This document shows, piece after piece, positions 27,184-36,547 of a stretch of 64,000 bases of DNA (positions within the stretch are counted from its first letter, which is position 1; each line of letters starts with the position of its first letter). The notes beneath the pieces were generated by a model. It was not told the DNA's origin, ran no database searches, and was given only the letters and a program-made list of their open reading frames with translations. This DNA comes from Roseicyclus mahoneyensis (lineage in GTDB: Bacteria; Pseudomonadota; Alphaproteobacteria; Rhodobacterales; Rhodobacteraceae): positions 248,001 through 312,000 of the forward strand of contig NZ_QGGW01000004.1 in assembly GCF_003148775.1 (NCBI RefSeq), written 5' to 3'. A program made the position numbers and the translations under genes.

Positions 27184-28184
27184 CCGCCACCGCGTTGCTG
27201 GAGCTTGAGGGCCTGACCATCGCGCTTAAGGGCGTGGATCAGCCCATCGTCGACAATGTGGGCTTCACGCTCGCACGCGGGGAAACCCTGTGCATCGTGG
27301 GCGAGTCGGGCTGCGGCAAAAGCCTCACCTCGCTGGCGCTGATGGGTCTGTTGCAGACCCCGCCCCTGACGGTCACGCGCGGCATGGCCCGTTTCGCAGG
27401 TGAGGACTTGCTGGCCATGCCCGCCGCCCGCCTGCGCCAGATCCGGGGCGGGCGCATGGCGATGATCTTTCAGGAGCCGATGACCTCGCTCAACCCCGGC
27501 TTGCGCATTGGCGAACAGATCGCGGAGTCGGTGCGTCGCCACAAAGGCGTGGGTCAGGCCGAGGCGCGCGCCCGCGCGTTGGAGATGCTCAGGCGCGTGC
27601 GCATCCCCGCCCCCGAAAAGCGGCTGGACGAATACCCCCATCAGTTGTCGGGCGGCATGCGGCAACGCGCGATGATCGCCATGGCGTTGGCCAATGACCC
27701 CGAATTGCTGATCGCCGATGAACCGACCACGGCACTGGACGTGACCATTCAGGCGCAGATCCTCAAACTGATGAAAAGCCTGCAGCAGGAAACCGGCGCG
27801 GCGATGGTGCTGATCACCCATGATCTGGGCGTGGTGGCGGAAATGGCCGACAAGGTCGCGGTCATGTATGGTGGCCGCATCATCGAGACGGGCACGGCCG
27901 AACAGGTCTTCACCGACCCGCAGCATCCCTACACCATCGGCCTCATGTCCTCGATGCCGTCGCTGGGGGCCCGCAGCGGACGGCTGGTCACGGTTCCGGG
28001 CACCGTGCCGCAACCTACCGCGATGCCGCCCGGCTGCCGGTTTTCGACACGCTGCCCCTTTGCCACCGGAGCCTGCGCCACGGTTCCGCCGCTGACAGAT
28101 CTGGGCGCGGGCCACCGCGTCGCCTGCGCCCATGCCCCCCTGACCGCCACCGAGGCCCCGGCGATGAGGAGCACCGGAACATGA
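27180..28184 (+). CDS. peptide-type ABC transporter ATP-binding protein (DppD/OppD-like)
   Basis: This 334-residue ATPase has Walker [10 protein letters not shown], signature [15 protein letters not shown] and Walker [13 protein letters not shown]. Its C-terminal oligopeptide/dipeptide extension contains the cysteine pattern [19 protein letters not shown] expected for an iron-sulfur-like motif in this family. It sits between the regulator and a second ATPase, with ATGA overlaps at both ends. It powers the importer formed with 29301-32701. Confidence 0.93.
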   Translation: MTATALLELEGLTIALKGVDQPIVDNVGFTLARGETLCIVGESGCGKSLTSLALMGLLQTPPLTVTRGMARFAGEDLLAMPAARLRQIRGGRMAMIFQEPMTSLNPGLRIGEQIAESVRRHKGVGQAEARARALEMLRRVRIPAPEKRLDEYPHQLSGGMRQRAMIAMALANDPELLIADEPTTALDVTIQAQILKLMKSLQQETGAAMVLITHDLGVVAEMADKVAVMYGGRIIETGTAEQVFTDPQHPYTIGLMSSMPSLGARSGRLVTVPGTVPQPTAMPPGCRFSTRCPFATGACATVPPLTDLGAGHRVACAHAPLTATEAPAMRSTGT

Positions 28185-29260
28185 CCGCCATCCTGTCCAC
28201 CCGCGGCCTGCGCAAGGATTTCGTGACCGCCAAGCCGCTCTTCGGCGAGGCTACGGTGGTACAGGCCGTGGCGGGTGTGTCGCTAGACATCGCGGCGGGT
28301 GAAACCTTTGCCATCGTGGGCGAAAGCGGGTGCGGCAAGTCCACGCTGGCACGCCTGCTGCTGCGCCTGATCGACCCGACCGCGGGCGAAGTCTGGTACA
28401 AGGGCGAGGATCTGGCGAGCCTGCCGCCCGCCCGCCTGCGCGCGCTGCGCCGCGATCTGCAATTCATCTTTCAGGACCCGTTTTCCTCGCTCAACCCGCA
28501 GATGAGCGTCGGCGCCCTGATCGAGGAACCGATGCGCGTGCACAGCATCGGCACCCGGACCGAGCGCCGGGCCAAGGTCGCCGACCTGCTGACCCGCGTG
28601 GGCCTGCGCCCGGAACATGCCGACCGCTACCCGCATGAATTTTCAGGCGGCCAGCGCCAGCGCATCGGCATCGCCCGGGCGCTCGCCTCCGGCCCCACGG
28701 TGCTGATCGGGGATGAGCCTGTCAGCGCGCTTGATGTGTCCATTCAGGCGCAGGTGGTGAACCTGCTCGAGGACCTCAAGGATGATTTCGGCCTGACGCT
28801 GGTCATCATCGCCCATGACCTTGCCGTGATCCGGCACATGGCCGACCGGGTGGCGGTGATGTATCTGGGCGAGGTGGTGGAATGCGCGCCTGCGGGCGAT
28901 CTTTATGCCCACCCGCTGCATCCCTATGCCGAGGCGCTTTTGGCCGCGATCCCGGTCGCCAGCTACGGCGCTCGGCCTGCCCGCACGATGGTCGAAGGCG
29001 ATCCGCCCAACCCCATCGCGCCGCCACCCGGCTGCAAGTTCCACCCGCGCTGCCCTTATGCGACCGACATCTGCCGCGTCGAGCGGCCCGTTTTGGCCGA
29101 CATGGGTGGCGGCCGCACCGTGGCCTGCCACCGCGCGACCGAGCTGTCGCTGCAGGGCCTTGCCGATCTGGAACAGGCCCGCACCCCCGCCGCAAGAGGC
29201 CGCTTTGCGCTCTACGCACAGGCCATGGCCGACAAGACAGCCCATAACCGCCCGGAATAG
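28181..29260 (+). CDS. peptide-type ABC transporter ATP-binding protein (DppF/OppF-like)
   Basis: This 359-residue ATPase has Walker [10 protein letters not shown], signature FSGGQRQRIGIARAL and Walker B VLIGDEPVSALD. The C-terminal cysteine cluster PPGCKFHPRCPYATDICRVE is also present. It runs on past the cluster with a longer tail than usual (about 50 residues, ending AMADKTAHNRPE). It overlaps the previous ATPase and precedes the binding protein by 40 bases. Confidence 0.93.
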   Translation: MTAILSTRGLRKDFVTAKPLFGEATVVQAVAGVSLDIAAGETFAIVGESGCGKSTLARLLLRLIDPTAGEVWYKGEDLASLPPARLRALRRDLQFIFQDPFSSLNPQMSVGALIEEPMRVHSIGTRTERRAKVADLLTRVGLRPEHADRYPHEFSGGQRQRIGIARALASGPTVLIGDEPVSALDVSIQAQVVNLLEDLKDDFGLTLVIIAHDLAVIRHMADRVAVMYLGEVVECAPAGDLYAHPLHPYAEALLAAIPVASYGARPARTMVEGDPPNPIAPPPGCKFHPRCPYATDICRVERPVLADMGGGRTVACHRATELSLQGLADLEQARTPAARGRFALYAQAMADKTAHNRPE

Positions 29261-29300
29261 GGCGATTTAACCCCCCTCAACAGTTGGAGGACCTTGACTG

Positions 29301-30812
29301 ATGGCACTGAAAAAGAACCTCGCGCTTGCGCTTGCCTTCGGGCTTGCCGCGACCGCCGTGCAGGCACAGGACCTGCGCATCGGCCTGCAAGACGACGCCG
29401 ATGTGCTTGACCCCGATCAGGCACGGACCTTCGTGGGCCGGATCGTTTTTGAATCGCTGTGCGACAAGCTGGTCGACATCACCCCCGATCTAGAGATTAT
29501 CCCGCAGCTGGCCACCGGCTGGGAATTTTCCGAGGACGGTCTGACGCTGACCATGACGCTGCGCGACGATGTGGTGTTCCATGACGGCACGCCGTTCAAC
29601 GCCGAAGCTGCCGTCTACAACCTTGACCGCAGCCGCAACCTGCCCGAAAGCCGCCGCGCCTCCGAAGTCAGCTCGATCTCGGGCGTCGAGGTCGTGGATG
29701 CCACCACCATCCGCATCACCCTGGCGGCGCCCGACGCGACGCTGCTGGCGCAGCTGTCGGACCGTGCGGGCATGATGATCTCGCCCGCCGCCGCCGAGAC
29801 GATGGGCCTCGATTTCGGCCTGACCCCAGTCTGTTCGGGTCCCTACAGCTTTGTCGAACGCATCCAGCAAGACCGTATCGTGCTGGAACGCTTCGAGGGC
29901 CACTGGGATGCCGCGAACTACCATTTCGACACCGTGACCTTCCTGCCGATCCCCGACACGACCGTGCGACTGGCCAACCTGCGCGCCGGCGATCTGGACA
30001 TGCTGGAACGGCTGGCCGCGACCGACCTCACCTCGGCCTCTGCCGATGCGTCGCTGGAAACCGCGCAGGCGACGTCGCTCGGCTATCAGGCGATGACGAT
30101 CAACGTGGGCAATGGCGAGCGCTCGGGTGGCCCGCTGGGTCAAGACGCGCGCGTCCGTCAGGCGCTGTCGCTGTCGATCGACCGTTCGGTCATCGCGCAG
30201 GTGGTGTTCGAGGGCGCTGTCGCCCCCGGCAACCAGCCCTGGCCGCCGACCTCGCCCTGGTACAACGCCGATTTCCCGATCCAGGAACGCGACGTGGAAG
30301 CCGCCCGCGCGCTGCTGGCGGAAGCAGGCTACCCCGACGGGGTCGACATCACCGTGCAGGTCGCCAACAACCCGGTGCAGCAGCAGGTGATGCAGGTCAT
30401 CCAGGCCATGGCAGGCGAGGCGGGCATCCGCATCTCGCTGGAAGCCAAGGAATTCGCCACGCTGCTCTCCGACCAGACGGCAGGCGCCTACGAGGCGAGC
30501 CAGGTGGGTTGGTCGGGTCGCGTCGATCCCGATGGCAACCTGCACCAGTTCGTGACCACGGACGGCGGCATCAACGACGCGGGCTATTCCAACGCCGAGG
30601 TCGATGCTTTCCTGAACGGGGCGCGGGTGTCGAACGACATCGACGCGCGCCGTGCGGCCTATAATGGCGCCTCGGCGATCTTGATGGAGGACCTGCCCCT
30701 CGTCTACCTGTACCACCCCGTGTGGATCTGGGCGATGGAGACGGGCATCGACGGCTTCGTGCCCTATCCCGACGGGATGATCCGTCTGGCCGGCTTGACG
30801 CTGACCGAGTGA
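29301..30812 (+). CDS. peptide-type ABC transporter substrate-binding protein (DppA/OppA-like, SBP family 5)
   Basis: This 503-residue periplasmic protein has a signal peptide (MALKKNLALALAFGLAATAVQA) and the SBP_bac_5 core: LVDITPDLEIIPQLATGWEF, LRDDVVFHDGTPFNAEAAVY and later VRQALSLSIDRSVI. GGAGGA at 29286 is a strong Shine-Dalgarno. The family carries di- and oligopeptides, glutathione and other solutes. The two hydrolase genes downstream suggest a gamma-glutamyl or similar amide substrate. A GC stem-loop follows the gene. Confidence 0.92.
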   Translation: MALKKNLALALAFGLAATAVQAQDLRIGLQDDADVLDPDQARTFVGRIVFESLCDKLVDITPDLEIIPQLATGWEFSEDGLTLTMTLRDDVVFHDGTPFNAEAAVYNLDRSRNLPESRRASEVSSISGVEVVDATTIRITLAAPDATLLAQLSDRAGMMISPAAAETMGLDFGLTPVCSGPYSFVERIQQDRIVLERFEGHWDAANYHFDTVTFLPIPDTTVRLANLRAGDLDMLERLAATDLTSASADASLETAQATSLGYQAMTINVGNGERSGGPLGQDARVRQALSLSIDRSVIAQVVFEGAVAPGNQPWPPTSPWYNADFPIQERDVEAARALLAEAGYPDGVDITVQVANNPVQQQVMQVIQAMAGEAGIRISLEAKEFATLLSDQTAGAYEASQVGWSGRVDPDGNLHQFVTTDGGINDAGYSNAEVDAFLNGARVSNDIDARRAAYNGASAILMEDLPLVYLYHPVWIWAMETGIDGFVPYPDGMIRLAGLTLTE

Positions 30813-30825
30813 TCAGACGCTGACC

Positions 30826-30856
30826 GGGCGCGCGGCCGATGTCGGCCCGCGCGCCC
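30826..30856 (+). terminator. intra-operon GC stem-loop after the binding-protein gene
   Basis: GGGCGCGCGGCCGA and TCGGCCCGCGCGCCC pair almost perfectly, with one bulged base and a tight loop, 13 bases after the binding-protein stop and 25 bases before the permease gene. No T tract follows. It is the third such element in the window in the same operon position. Confidence 0.65.
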
Positions 30857-30881
30857 ACGCTCCCCCAACCGGAGACGTCCC

Positions 30882-31826
30882 ATGCTTGCCTTTCTCGGCC
30901 GCCGCCTCCTGATCGCGATCCCGACGATCATCTTGATCTCGATCTTCGTCTTCACGCTGCAAAAGCTGCTGCCGGGCGACCCGGTGCTGGTTCTGGCGGG
31001 CGAGGAACGCGACCCGGCAGTGCTGGAATACCTGCGCGAGCAATACCGGCTTAACGATCCGATCATCGTCCAGTATTTCACCTGGATCGGGAATGCGCTG
31101 ACGGGGGATCTGGGGATTTCGCTGCGCACGCAAGAACCCGTCTTGGCCCTGATCGGGCAAAAACTGCCGGTGACGATCCAACTGGCCGTCATGGCGCTGA
31201 TCATCGCCATCGCCATCGGCGTGCCCGCTGGCGTTCTGTCGGCCTACAAGAAAGGCACATGGATCGACTGGGTCGCCAATGTCGTGGCGCTGTCGGGGCT
31301 TTCGGTGCCGAATTTCTGGCTCGGGATCATGCTGATCTTGCTGATCTCGGTGAAGCTGGGCTGGCTGCCCGCGTCGGGCTATCGGCCCTTCGCCGACGAC
31401 CCGCTCGACTCCATCCGTGTGATGCTGATGCCCGCCTTCGTGCTTGGCACGGGTCTGGCCGCCACGCTGATGCGCCACACACGCTCGGCCATGCTGAGCG
31501 TGCTGAAATCCGACTATATCCGAACCGCGCGGGCCAAGGGGCTGGCCGAACATGTGGTGCTGATCAAGCACGCGCTCAGGAATGCCCTGGTGCCCATCGT
31601 CACCGTCACCACGCTGCTCTTTGGCGAATTGTTGGCGGGCGCTGTCCTGACCGAACAGATCTTCAACATCCCCGGTTTCGGCAAGCTGGTGGTCGATGCC
31701 GTATTCAACCGCGATTACGCAGTGGTGCAGGGCATCGTGCTGTGCACCGGCATCGCCTTCATCTTCATGAACATCCTTGCCGATGCGGCCTACCGCGTCC
31801 TCAACCCGCGCATGAGGGACGAATGA
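30882..31826 (+). CDS. peptide-type ABC transporter permease (DppB-like)
   Basis: This 314-residue permease shows the DppB pattern: an N-terminal segment LIAIPTIILISIFVFTLQ, then KLLPGDPVLVLAGEE, and an ATPase-contact loop (RTARAKGLAEHVVLIKHALR). About six hydrophobic segments are visible. GGAG precedes the ATG by eight bases. It overlaps the next permease by four bases. Confidence 0.93.
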   Translation: MLAFLGRRLLIAIPTIILISIFVFTLQKLLPGDPVLVLAGEERDPAVLEYLREQYRLNDPIIVQYFTWIGNALTGDLGISLRTQEPVLALIGQKLPVTIQLAVMALIIAIAIGVPAGVLSAYKKGTWIDWVANVVALSGLSVPNFWLGIMLILLISVKLGWLPASGYRPFADDPLDSIRVMLMPAFVLGTGLAATLMRHTRSAMLSVLKSDYIRTARAKGLAEHVVLIKHALRNALVPIVTVTTLLFGELLAGAVLTEQIFNIPGFGKLVVDAVFNRDYAVVQGIVLCTGIAFIFMNILADAAYRVLNPRMRDE

Positions 31827-32701
31827 CCAGCCTCGCCACAAATCTCGCAACCTCCGAGGCCCTGCCCCGCCGCCAAAGCCGTGTCTGGCGCAAGTTCCGC
31901 TCGAACAAGGCGGCCCTTCTGGGCGGCATCATCGTTGCCTTCTTCGTCATTGTGGCGCTGCTGGCGCCGCTCTTGCCGGTGCCGGGGCCAGCGGTCACCG
32001 ACTGGGGCGCGGTGCGGCAGGGCCCGTCGGCGGCCCATCCGTTTGGCACCGACGAAATCGGGCGCGATGTGCTGTCGCGGATGATCTGGGGGGCGCGCGC
32101 CTCGCTGATGGCGGGCGTCGTCTCGGTGGGCATCGCCGTTTTGGTCGGCGTGCCGCTGGGCGTCTTGTCGGGCTATCTGCGCGGCTGGACCGATGCCGCC
32201 ATCAGCCGCGTGACCGAAGCGCTCTTGGCCGCGCCCTTCCTGATCCTCGCCATCGCGCTGGCGGCCTTTCTGGGGCCCTCGCTGACCAATGCGATGATCG
32301 CCATCGGCATCAGCGCCGTTCCCATCTTCATCCGGCTGGCACGCGGCCAGACGATGAGCGTGATGACCGAGGATTATGTCGAAAGCGCGCGCGCCGTTGG
32401 CCTGACGCATTGGGCGCTGATCACCCGCTACATCGTGCCCAACATCTTCCCACCCATCCTTGTTCAAGGCACGCTGACCATTGCGACCGCGATCATCGCC
32501 GAGGCGTCGTTGTCCTTTCTGGGCCTTGGCCAGCAACCGCCCGCGCCAAGCTGGGGCTCGATGCTGAACGTGGCCAAGAATTTCCTCGAACAGGCGCCGT
32601 GGATGGCGCTGTACCCCGGTGCCGCCATTTTCCTCGTGGTGCTGGGCTTCAACCTGCTGGGCGACGGGCTGCGCGATGCGCTCGACCCGCGCGATCACTG
32701 A
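31823..32701 (+). CDS. peptide-type ABC transporter permease (DppC-like)
   Basis: This 292-residue permease starts MTSLATNLATSEALPRRQ, then RVWRKFRSNKAALLGGIIVA, the typical DppC cytoplasmic lead into its first membrane segment. HPFGTDEIGRDVLSRMIWGA and the contact loop YVESARAVGLTHWALITRYI are diagnostic. The ATG at 31823 overlaps the dppB-like stop; the longer frame reading through that gene is rejected. The hydrolase gene follows after 25 bases. Confidence 0.93.
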   Translation: MTSLATNLATSEALPRRQSRVWRKFRSNKAALLGGIIVAFFVIVALLAPLLPVPGPAVTDWGAVRQGPSAAHPFGTDEIGRDVLSRMIWGARASLMAGVVSVGIAVLVGVPLGVLSGYLRGWTDAAISRVTEALLAAPFLILAIALAAFLGPSLTNAMIAIGISAVPIFIRLARGQTMSVMTEDYVESARAVGLTHWALITRYIVPNIFPPILVQGTLTIATAIIAEASLSFLGLGQQPPAPSWGSMLNVAKNFLEQAPWMALYPGAAIFLVVLGFNLLGDGLRDALDPRDH

Positions 32702-32726
32702 CTTCAACGAGAGACGGACCTGACCC

Positions 32727-34517
32727 ATGACCTTCACCACCCGCCCCGAAATCACCGGCACCTTCGGGGTTGCCACCTCGACCCACTGGATCGCCTCTGC
32801 CGTGGGCATGAAGATCCTCGAACAGGGCGGCAACGCCTTTGACGCCGCCGCCGCCATGGGCTTCGTGCTGAACGTGGTGGAGCCGCATCTGAACGGCCCC
32901 TTGGGCGACATGCCCCTGATGATCCGCCCGGCAGGCGCGGCTGCGCCCAAGATGATCTGCGGTCAGGGCACGACGCCCGCAGGCGCCACCATCGCGCATT
33001 ACAAATCCGAGGGACTGACGCTGATCCCCGGTTCGGGTCTTTTGGCCACCGTGATCCCCGGGGCCTTCGGGGCCTTCATGCTGATGCTGCGCGACCATGG
33101 CAGCCTGCCCTTGCGCGACATCCTGGAACCCGCGATCTACTATGCGCGTCACGGCCACCCGATGCTGCCGCGCGTGGCCAATACCATCGCGGGGCTGACC
33201 GATTTCTTCCGCGAGGAATGGCCGACCTCCTATGCAACATGGTTGCCGGGCGGGACGGCGCCCAAGGCCGGCGCCCTGTTTTGCAACCCGGAGCTCGCGG
33301 ACATGTGGGAACGCTTGGTCACCGAGGCCGAAGCCGTCACCGGCCGGGAGGCTCAGATCGAGGCCGCGCGCCGCACCTTCTACGAAGGCTTCATCGCCGA
33401 AGCCATCGACAGCTACCTGAAAGACGCCTGCGTGATGGATGCGGCAGGCGGACGGCGCAAGGGCGTGCTGACGGGGCAAGACATGGCGACATGGCAGGCC
33501 AGCTACGAAGACCCGCTGAGCGTCGATTACCACGGCTGGACCGTGTGGAAGGGCGGCATGTGGACCCAAGGCCCGACCCTGCTGCAATCTCTGCGCATGC
33601 TCGAAGGGATCGACCTGGGCGCGATGGACCTGCGCGGCGCGGAGTTCGTCCACACCGTGACCGAGACCATCAAGCTCGCCTTCGCCGACCGTGAAGCCTA
33701 TTACGGCGACCCCGATCACACCGACCTGCCGGTGGACACGCTTTTGTCGCGCGACTATGCCGCTACGCGCCGCGCGCTGATCGGGGATCGCGCCTCGCTG
33801 GACCAGCGCCCGGGCCATATCGCGGGGCTGGAAGCATGGGCCAAGGCTGCCGTGGACCGCGCGGGCCGCGACTTGGCGGCGGGCCCCGGCGTCGGCGGGG
33901 GCGAACCCACGATGGCACATTTGACGGAAAAGCGCGGCGATACCGTTCATTTCGACGTGATCGACCGTTGGGGCAATTCGGTCTCGGCCACGCCCTCGGG
34001 CGGTTGGCTGCAATCCTCGCCAGTCATTCCGGGTCTTGGCGTGCCGCTCAATTCCCGAGCGCAGATGTTCTGGCTGGAAGATGGTCTGCCCACGTCGCTC
34101 GCACCGGGTCGGCGTCCGCGCACGACGCTCTCGCCCTCGATGGGGCAAGCGCCGGACGGCACGGAACTGGCCTTCGGCACGCCCGGCGGCGACCAGCAGG
34201 ACCAGTGGCAGCTGATCTTGTTCCTGCGCCTTGTGCACGGCCAGATGAACCTGCAAGAGGCGATCGATGCGCCACTCTTCCACACCGGGCATTTCCAGTC
34301 TTCCTTCTACCCGCGCGGCACGCGGCCCGGCCACCTGATGGCCGAACCCGCCTTTGGCGAGGCCGTGTTGCAGGAACTCCGCGACAAGGACCACGAGGTC
34401 GAGGTGTCCGAGCCTTGGGCGGTCGGCCGCCTGACCGCCGCCTCACGCGGGACGGAAGGCATGCTGAAGGCCGCGGCAACCCCGCGCCTGATGCAGGCCT
34501 ATGCCATCGGCCGCTGA
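32727..34517 (+). CDS. gamma-glutamyltransferase family protein, no signal peptide
   Basis: This 596-residue Ntn-hydrolase belongs to the gamma-glutamyltranspeptidase family, which matures by self-cleavage before a threonine. The likely cleavage site is in RGDTVHFDVIDRWGNSVSA (about residue 408), where Thr occupies the usual nucleophile position although the family's TTH is TVH here. GGNAFDAAAAMGFVLNVVEP near residue 36 is a family signature. There is no signal peptide, so unlike E. coli GGT it should be cytoplasmic. Placed after an importer, it would hydrolyse an imported gamma-glutamyl compound; other amides are possible. Confidence 0.87.
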   Translation: MTFTTRPEITGTFGVATSTHWIASAVGMKILEQGGNAFDAAAAMGFVLNVVEPHLNGPLGDMPLMIRPAGAAAPKMICGQGTTPAGATIAHYKSEGLTLIPGSGLLATVIPGAFGAFMLMLRDHGSLPLRDILEPAIYYARHGHPMLPRVANTIAGLTDFFREEWPTSYATWLPGGTAPKAGALFCNPELADMWERLVTEAEAVTGREAQIEAARRTFYEGFIAEAIDSYLKDACVMDAAGGRRKGVLTGQDMATWQASYEDPLSVDYHGWTVWKGGMWTQGPTLLQSLRMLEGIDLGAMDLRGAEFVHTVTETIKLAFADREAYYGDPDHTDLPVDTLLSRDYAATRRALIGDRASLDQRPGHIAGLEAWAKAAVDRAGRDLAAGPGVGGGEPTMAHLTEKRGDTVHFDVIDRWGNSVSATPSGGWLQSSPVIPGLGVPLNSRAQMFWLEDGLPTSLAPGRRPRTTLSPSMGQAPDGTELAFGTPGGDQQDQWQLILFLRLVHGQMNLQEAIDAPLFHTGHFQSSFYPRGTRPGHLMAEPAFGEAVLQELRDKDHEVEVSEPWAVGRLTAASRGTEGMLKAAATPRLMQAYAIGR

Positions 34518-34529
34518 GGGGGGCGTGGC

Positions 34530-35285
34530 ATGACCTATTCCATCGTCGCGCGTGACCCGGAAACCGGCCACTACGGCGTCGCGGTCGCCAGCCGGTTTTT
34601 CGCCGTAGGTGCGCTTGTCCCGCACATCCGGGGCGGCACATGTGCCGTCGCCACGCAGGCCTTCGTCTCGCCGATCTGGGGGATCGAGGCGGCGGACCGG
34701 ATGGCGGCAGGCGAGGCCGGGGCCACGGTTCTGGCCGACATGGTCGCGCGCGATGGGGGGCAGGCGATCCGCCAGATCCACATGATCGACAGCACAGGCG
34801 CCGTGGCCGCCCACACGGGCGCCAATTGCGTCGACTGGTGCGGCCATGTGGCGGGCGATGCGGTCTCCGTCGCGGGCAACATGCTGGCGGGCCCCGCCGT
34901 CATCGCCGAAACCCTCGCCGCGTATCAGACGCACCTGCACTTGCGCCTCGCGGAACGTCTGATGACGGCGATGGAGGCAGGTGCTGCGGCAGGCGGCGAC
35001 AAGCGCGGCACGCAATCGGCGGCGCTGGTGATCCACCGGACCGAGGATTACCCGTGGCTGTCAATCCGCGCCGACGACCACCCCGACCCTCTGGCGGAAT
35101 TGCGCCGCCTGCATGACGTGGCGCAGGAACGGTTCCTCCATGTGGCCGAGGTCATGCCAACCCGCGCCAATTTCTCCGGCACCACCGACCGCACCGGCAT
35201 CGACGCGGCCATCGCCGCCGAAGAGGCCAAGCGCAAAGCGGAGGGTCGCGTCAGCCGCTCCTTCGCCACCGATCTGACCACCTGA
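34530..35285 (+). CDS. DUF1028 family protein (Ntn-hydrolase-like)
   Basis: This 251-residue protein opens MTYSIVARDPETGHYGVAV, then ASRFFAVGALVPHIRGGTCA and later TQAFVSPIWG, a strong match to DUF1028. The family has a predicted Ntn-hydrolase fold but no established reaction. It starts 12 bases after the gamma-glutamyltransferase homologue with GAGGGGGG as Shine-Dalgarno, so it is in the same operon. The pairing suggests it acts on the same substrate or product. It has no signal peptide. Confidence 0.85.
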   Translation: MTYSIVARDPETGHYGVAVASRFFAVGALVPHIRGGTCAVATQAFVSPIWGIEAADRMAAGEAGATVLADMVARDGGQAIRQIHMIDSTGAVAAHTGANCVDWCGHVAGDAVSVAGNMLAGPAVIAETLAAYQTHLHLRLAERLMTAMEAGAAAGGDKRGTQSAALVIHRTEDYPWLSIRADDHPDPLAELRRLHDVAQERFLHVAEVMPTRANFSGTTDRTGIDAAIAAEEAKRKAEGRVSRSFATDLTT

Positions 35286-35299
35286 GCGCGCCTGCTTGA

Positions 35300-35336
35300 C
35301 CCCGCCGCCGATCCGGGGGACGTGTCGGAGGCGGGG
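35300..35336 (+). terminator. stem-loop after the peptide import operon
   Basis: CCCCGCC-g-CCGA and TCGG-a-GGCGGGG pair across one mismatch with a 13-base loop, shortly after the DUF1028 stop. No T tract follows. It probably marks the 3' end of the upstream transcript or an attenuation point before the BenE gene. Confidence 0.45.
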
Positions 35337-35356
35337 CGACGGGACAGGAGCGCAGG

Positions 35357-36499
35357 GTGAAGGCTTCGCTGGTGACATCGGCGCTGGTGGCGGTCGTGGT
35401 GGGCTTTGGCGGCTCGGTCGCCGTGGTCATCGCCGCCGCTGACAGCCTTGGCGCGACCGAGGCGCAAAAGGCATCCTGGATCACCGTCCTGTGCCTGTCG
35501 ATGGCGGTGGGCAGCGCTTGGCTGTCGTGGCGCAGCAAGATGCCCGTGGTGCTGGCATGGTCCACGCCGGGCGCGGCGCTGATCGCGGCCTCGTCGGGCA
35601 TCGACATGGAGCAGGCGGTCGGCGCCTTTCTGGTGGCTGCCGCGCTGATCGTGCTGACAGGTGTGATCCAGCCACTGGGGCGGCTTGCCGCGCGCATCCC
35701 CGCGCCGCTGGCCACCGCACTTCTGGCCGGTGTCTTGTTCAGTTTCGTCGCGGGCGCGGCGGTGGACAGTGTCGCCCTGCCCGCGCTGGGGCTGCCGATG
35801 GTTGCAGCCTTCCTGCTGGTGCGGCTCTGGTCCGCCACTTGGGCGGTTATCGCAGCGATTGCGGCGGGCGCATCCATCGTGCTTGTCGCAGGCATGCACG
35901 GCACGTTGCCACCCGTCGCCCTTTCACCGCCGGTGCTGATCGTACCTGTGCTGGATCTGGGCACGGCTCTGGGCCTCGCGCTGCCGCTCTATATCGTCAC
36001 CATGGCCTCGCAGAACCTGCCCGGCATCGCGGTGCTGCGCGCCGACGGCTACGCGCCGCCGGTGCCCGCGATCCTGACCGTCACGGGCGCGCTGTCTGTG
36101 CTGACGGCCCCTTTCGGCGGGCACACCACCAGTCTGGCCGCGATAACGGCGGCGATCTGCACCGGGGCCGACGCCCACCCCGACCCGGCCCAGCGCTGGA
36201 AGGGGGGCATCGTCTACGCAGCAGGCTATGCGGGCCTGACCCTGATCGGCGCTTCGGTCGTCGTGATCGCAGCAAGCCTGCCGCCGGAACTGGTGACGAT
36301 CCTTGCCGGTCTGGCGCTACTTGGGCCTTTCATGGGCGCGCTCAGGGCGGCGTTCGGCGGCAGCGCGGACGCCTTCCCGCCCGCGCTGACCTTTGCGGTG
36401 ACTGCCTCGGGCGTCTCGATCTGGTCGGTTGGCGCGCCTTTCTGGGGGCTGGCGGTCGGGCTTCTGGCCATGGGTCTTGCCCGCATGCGCAAGCCGTAG
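35357..36499 (+). CDS. BenE-family transporter (benzoate/H+ symporter type)
   Basis: This 380-residue membrane protein has about eleven to twelve hydrophobic segments and BenE landmarks: VVLAWSTPGAALIA (about residue 68), LPGIAVLRADGYAPP (about 224) and TAPFGGHTTSLAAITAAICT (about 252). The GTG start at 35357 follows CAGGAGCGCAGG. BenE proteins are named for benzoate uptake, but this copy is 48 bases upstream of ethanolamine ammonia-lyase genes and no benzoate pathway is visible. Its solute may differ from benzoate. Confidence 0.85.
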   Translation: MKASLVTSALVAVVVGFGGSVAVVIAAADSLGATEAQKASWITVLCLSMAVGSAWLSWRSKMPVVLAWSTPGAALIAASSGIDMEQAVGAFLVAAALIVLTGVIQPLGRLAARIPAPLATALLAGVLFSFVAGAAVDSVALPALGLPMVAAFLLVRLWSATWAVIAAIAAGASIVLVAGMHGTLPPVALSPPVLIVPVLDLGTALGLALPLYIVTMASQNLPGIAVLRADGYAPPVPAILTVTGALSVLTAPFGGHTTSLAAITAAICTGADAHPDPAQRWKGGIVYAAGYAGLTLIGASVVVIAASLPPELVTILAGLALLGPFMGALRAAFGGSADAFPPALTFAVTASGVSIWSVGAPFWGLAVGLLAMGLARMRKP

Positions 36500-36547
36500 C
36501 GAGATCGCGCTTGCCCGAACGGCGTCTTGCGTGCTGATCTTGCCGCC

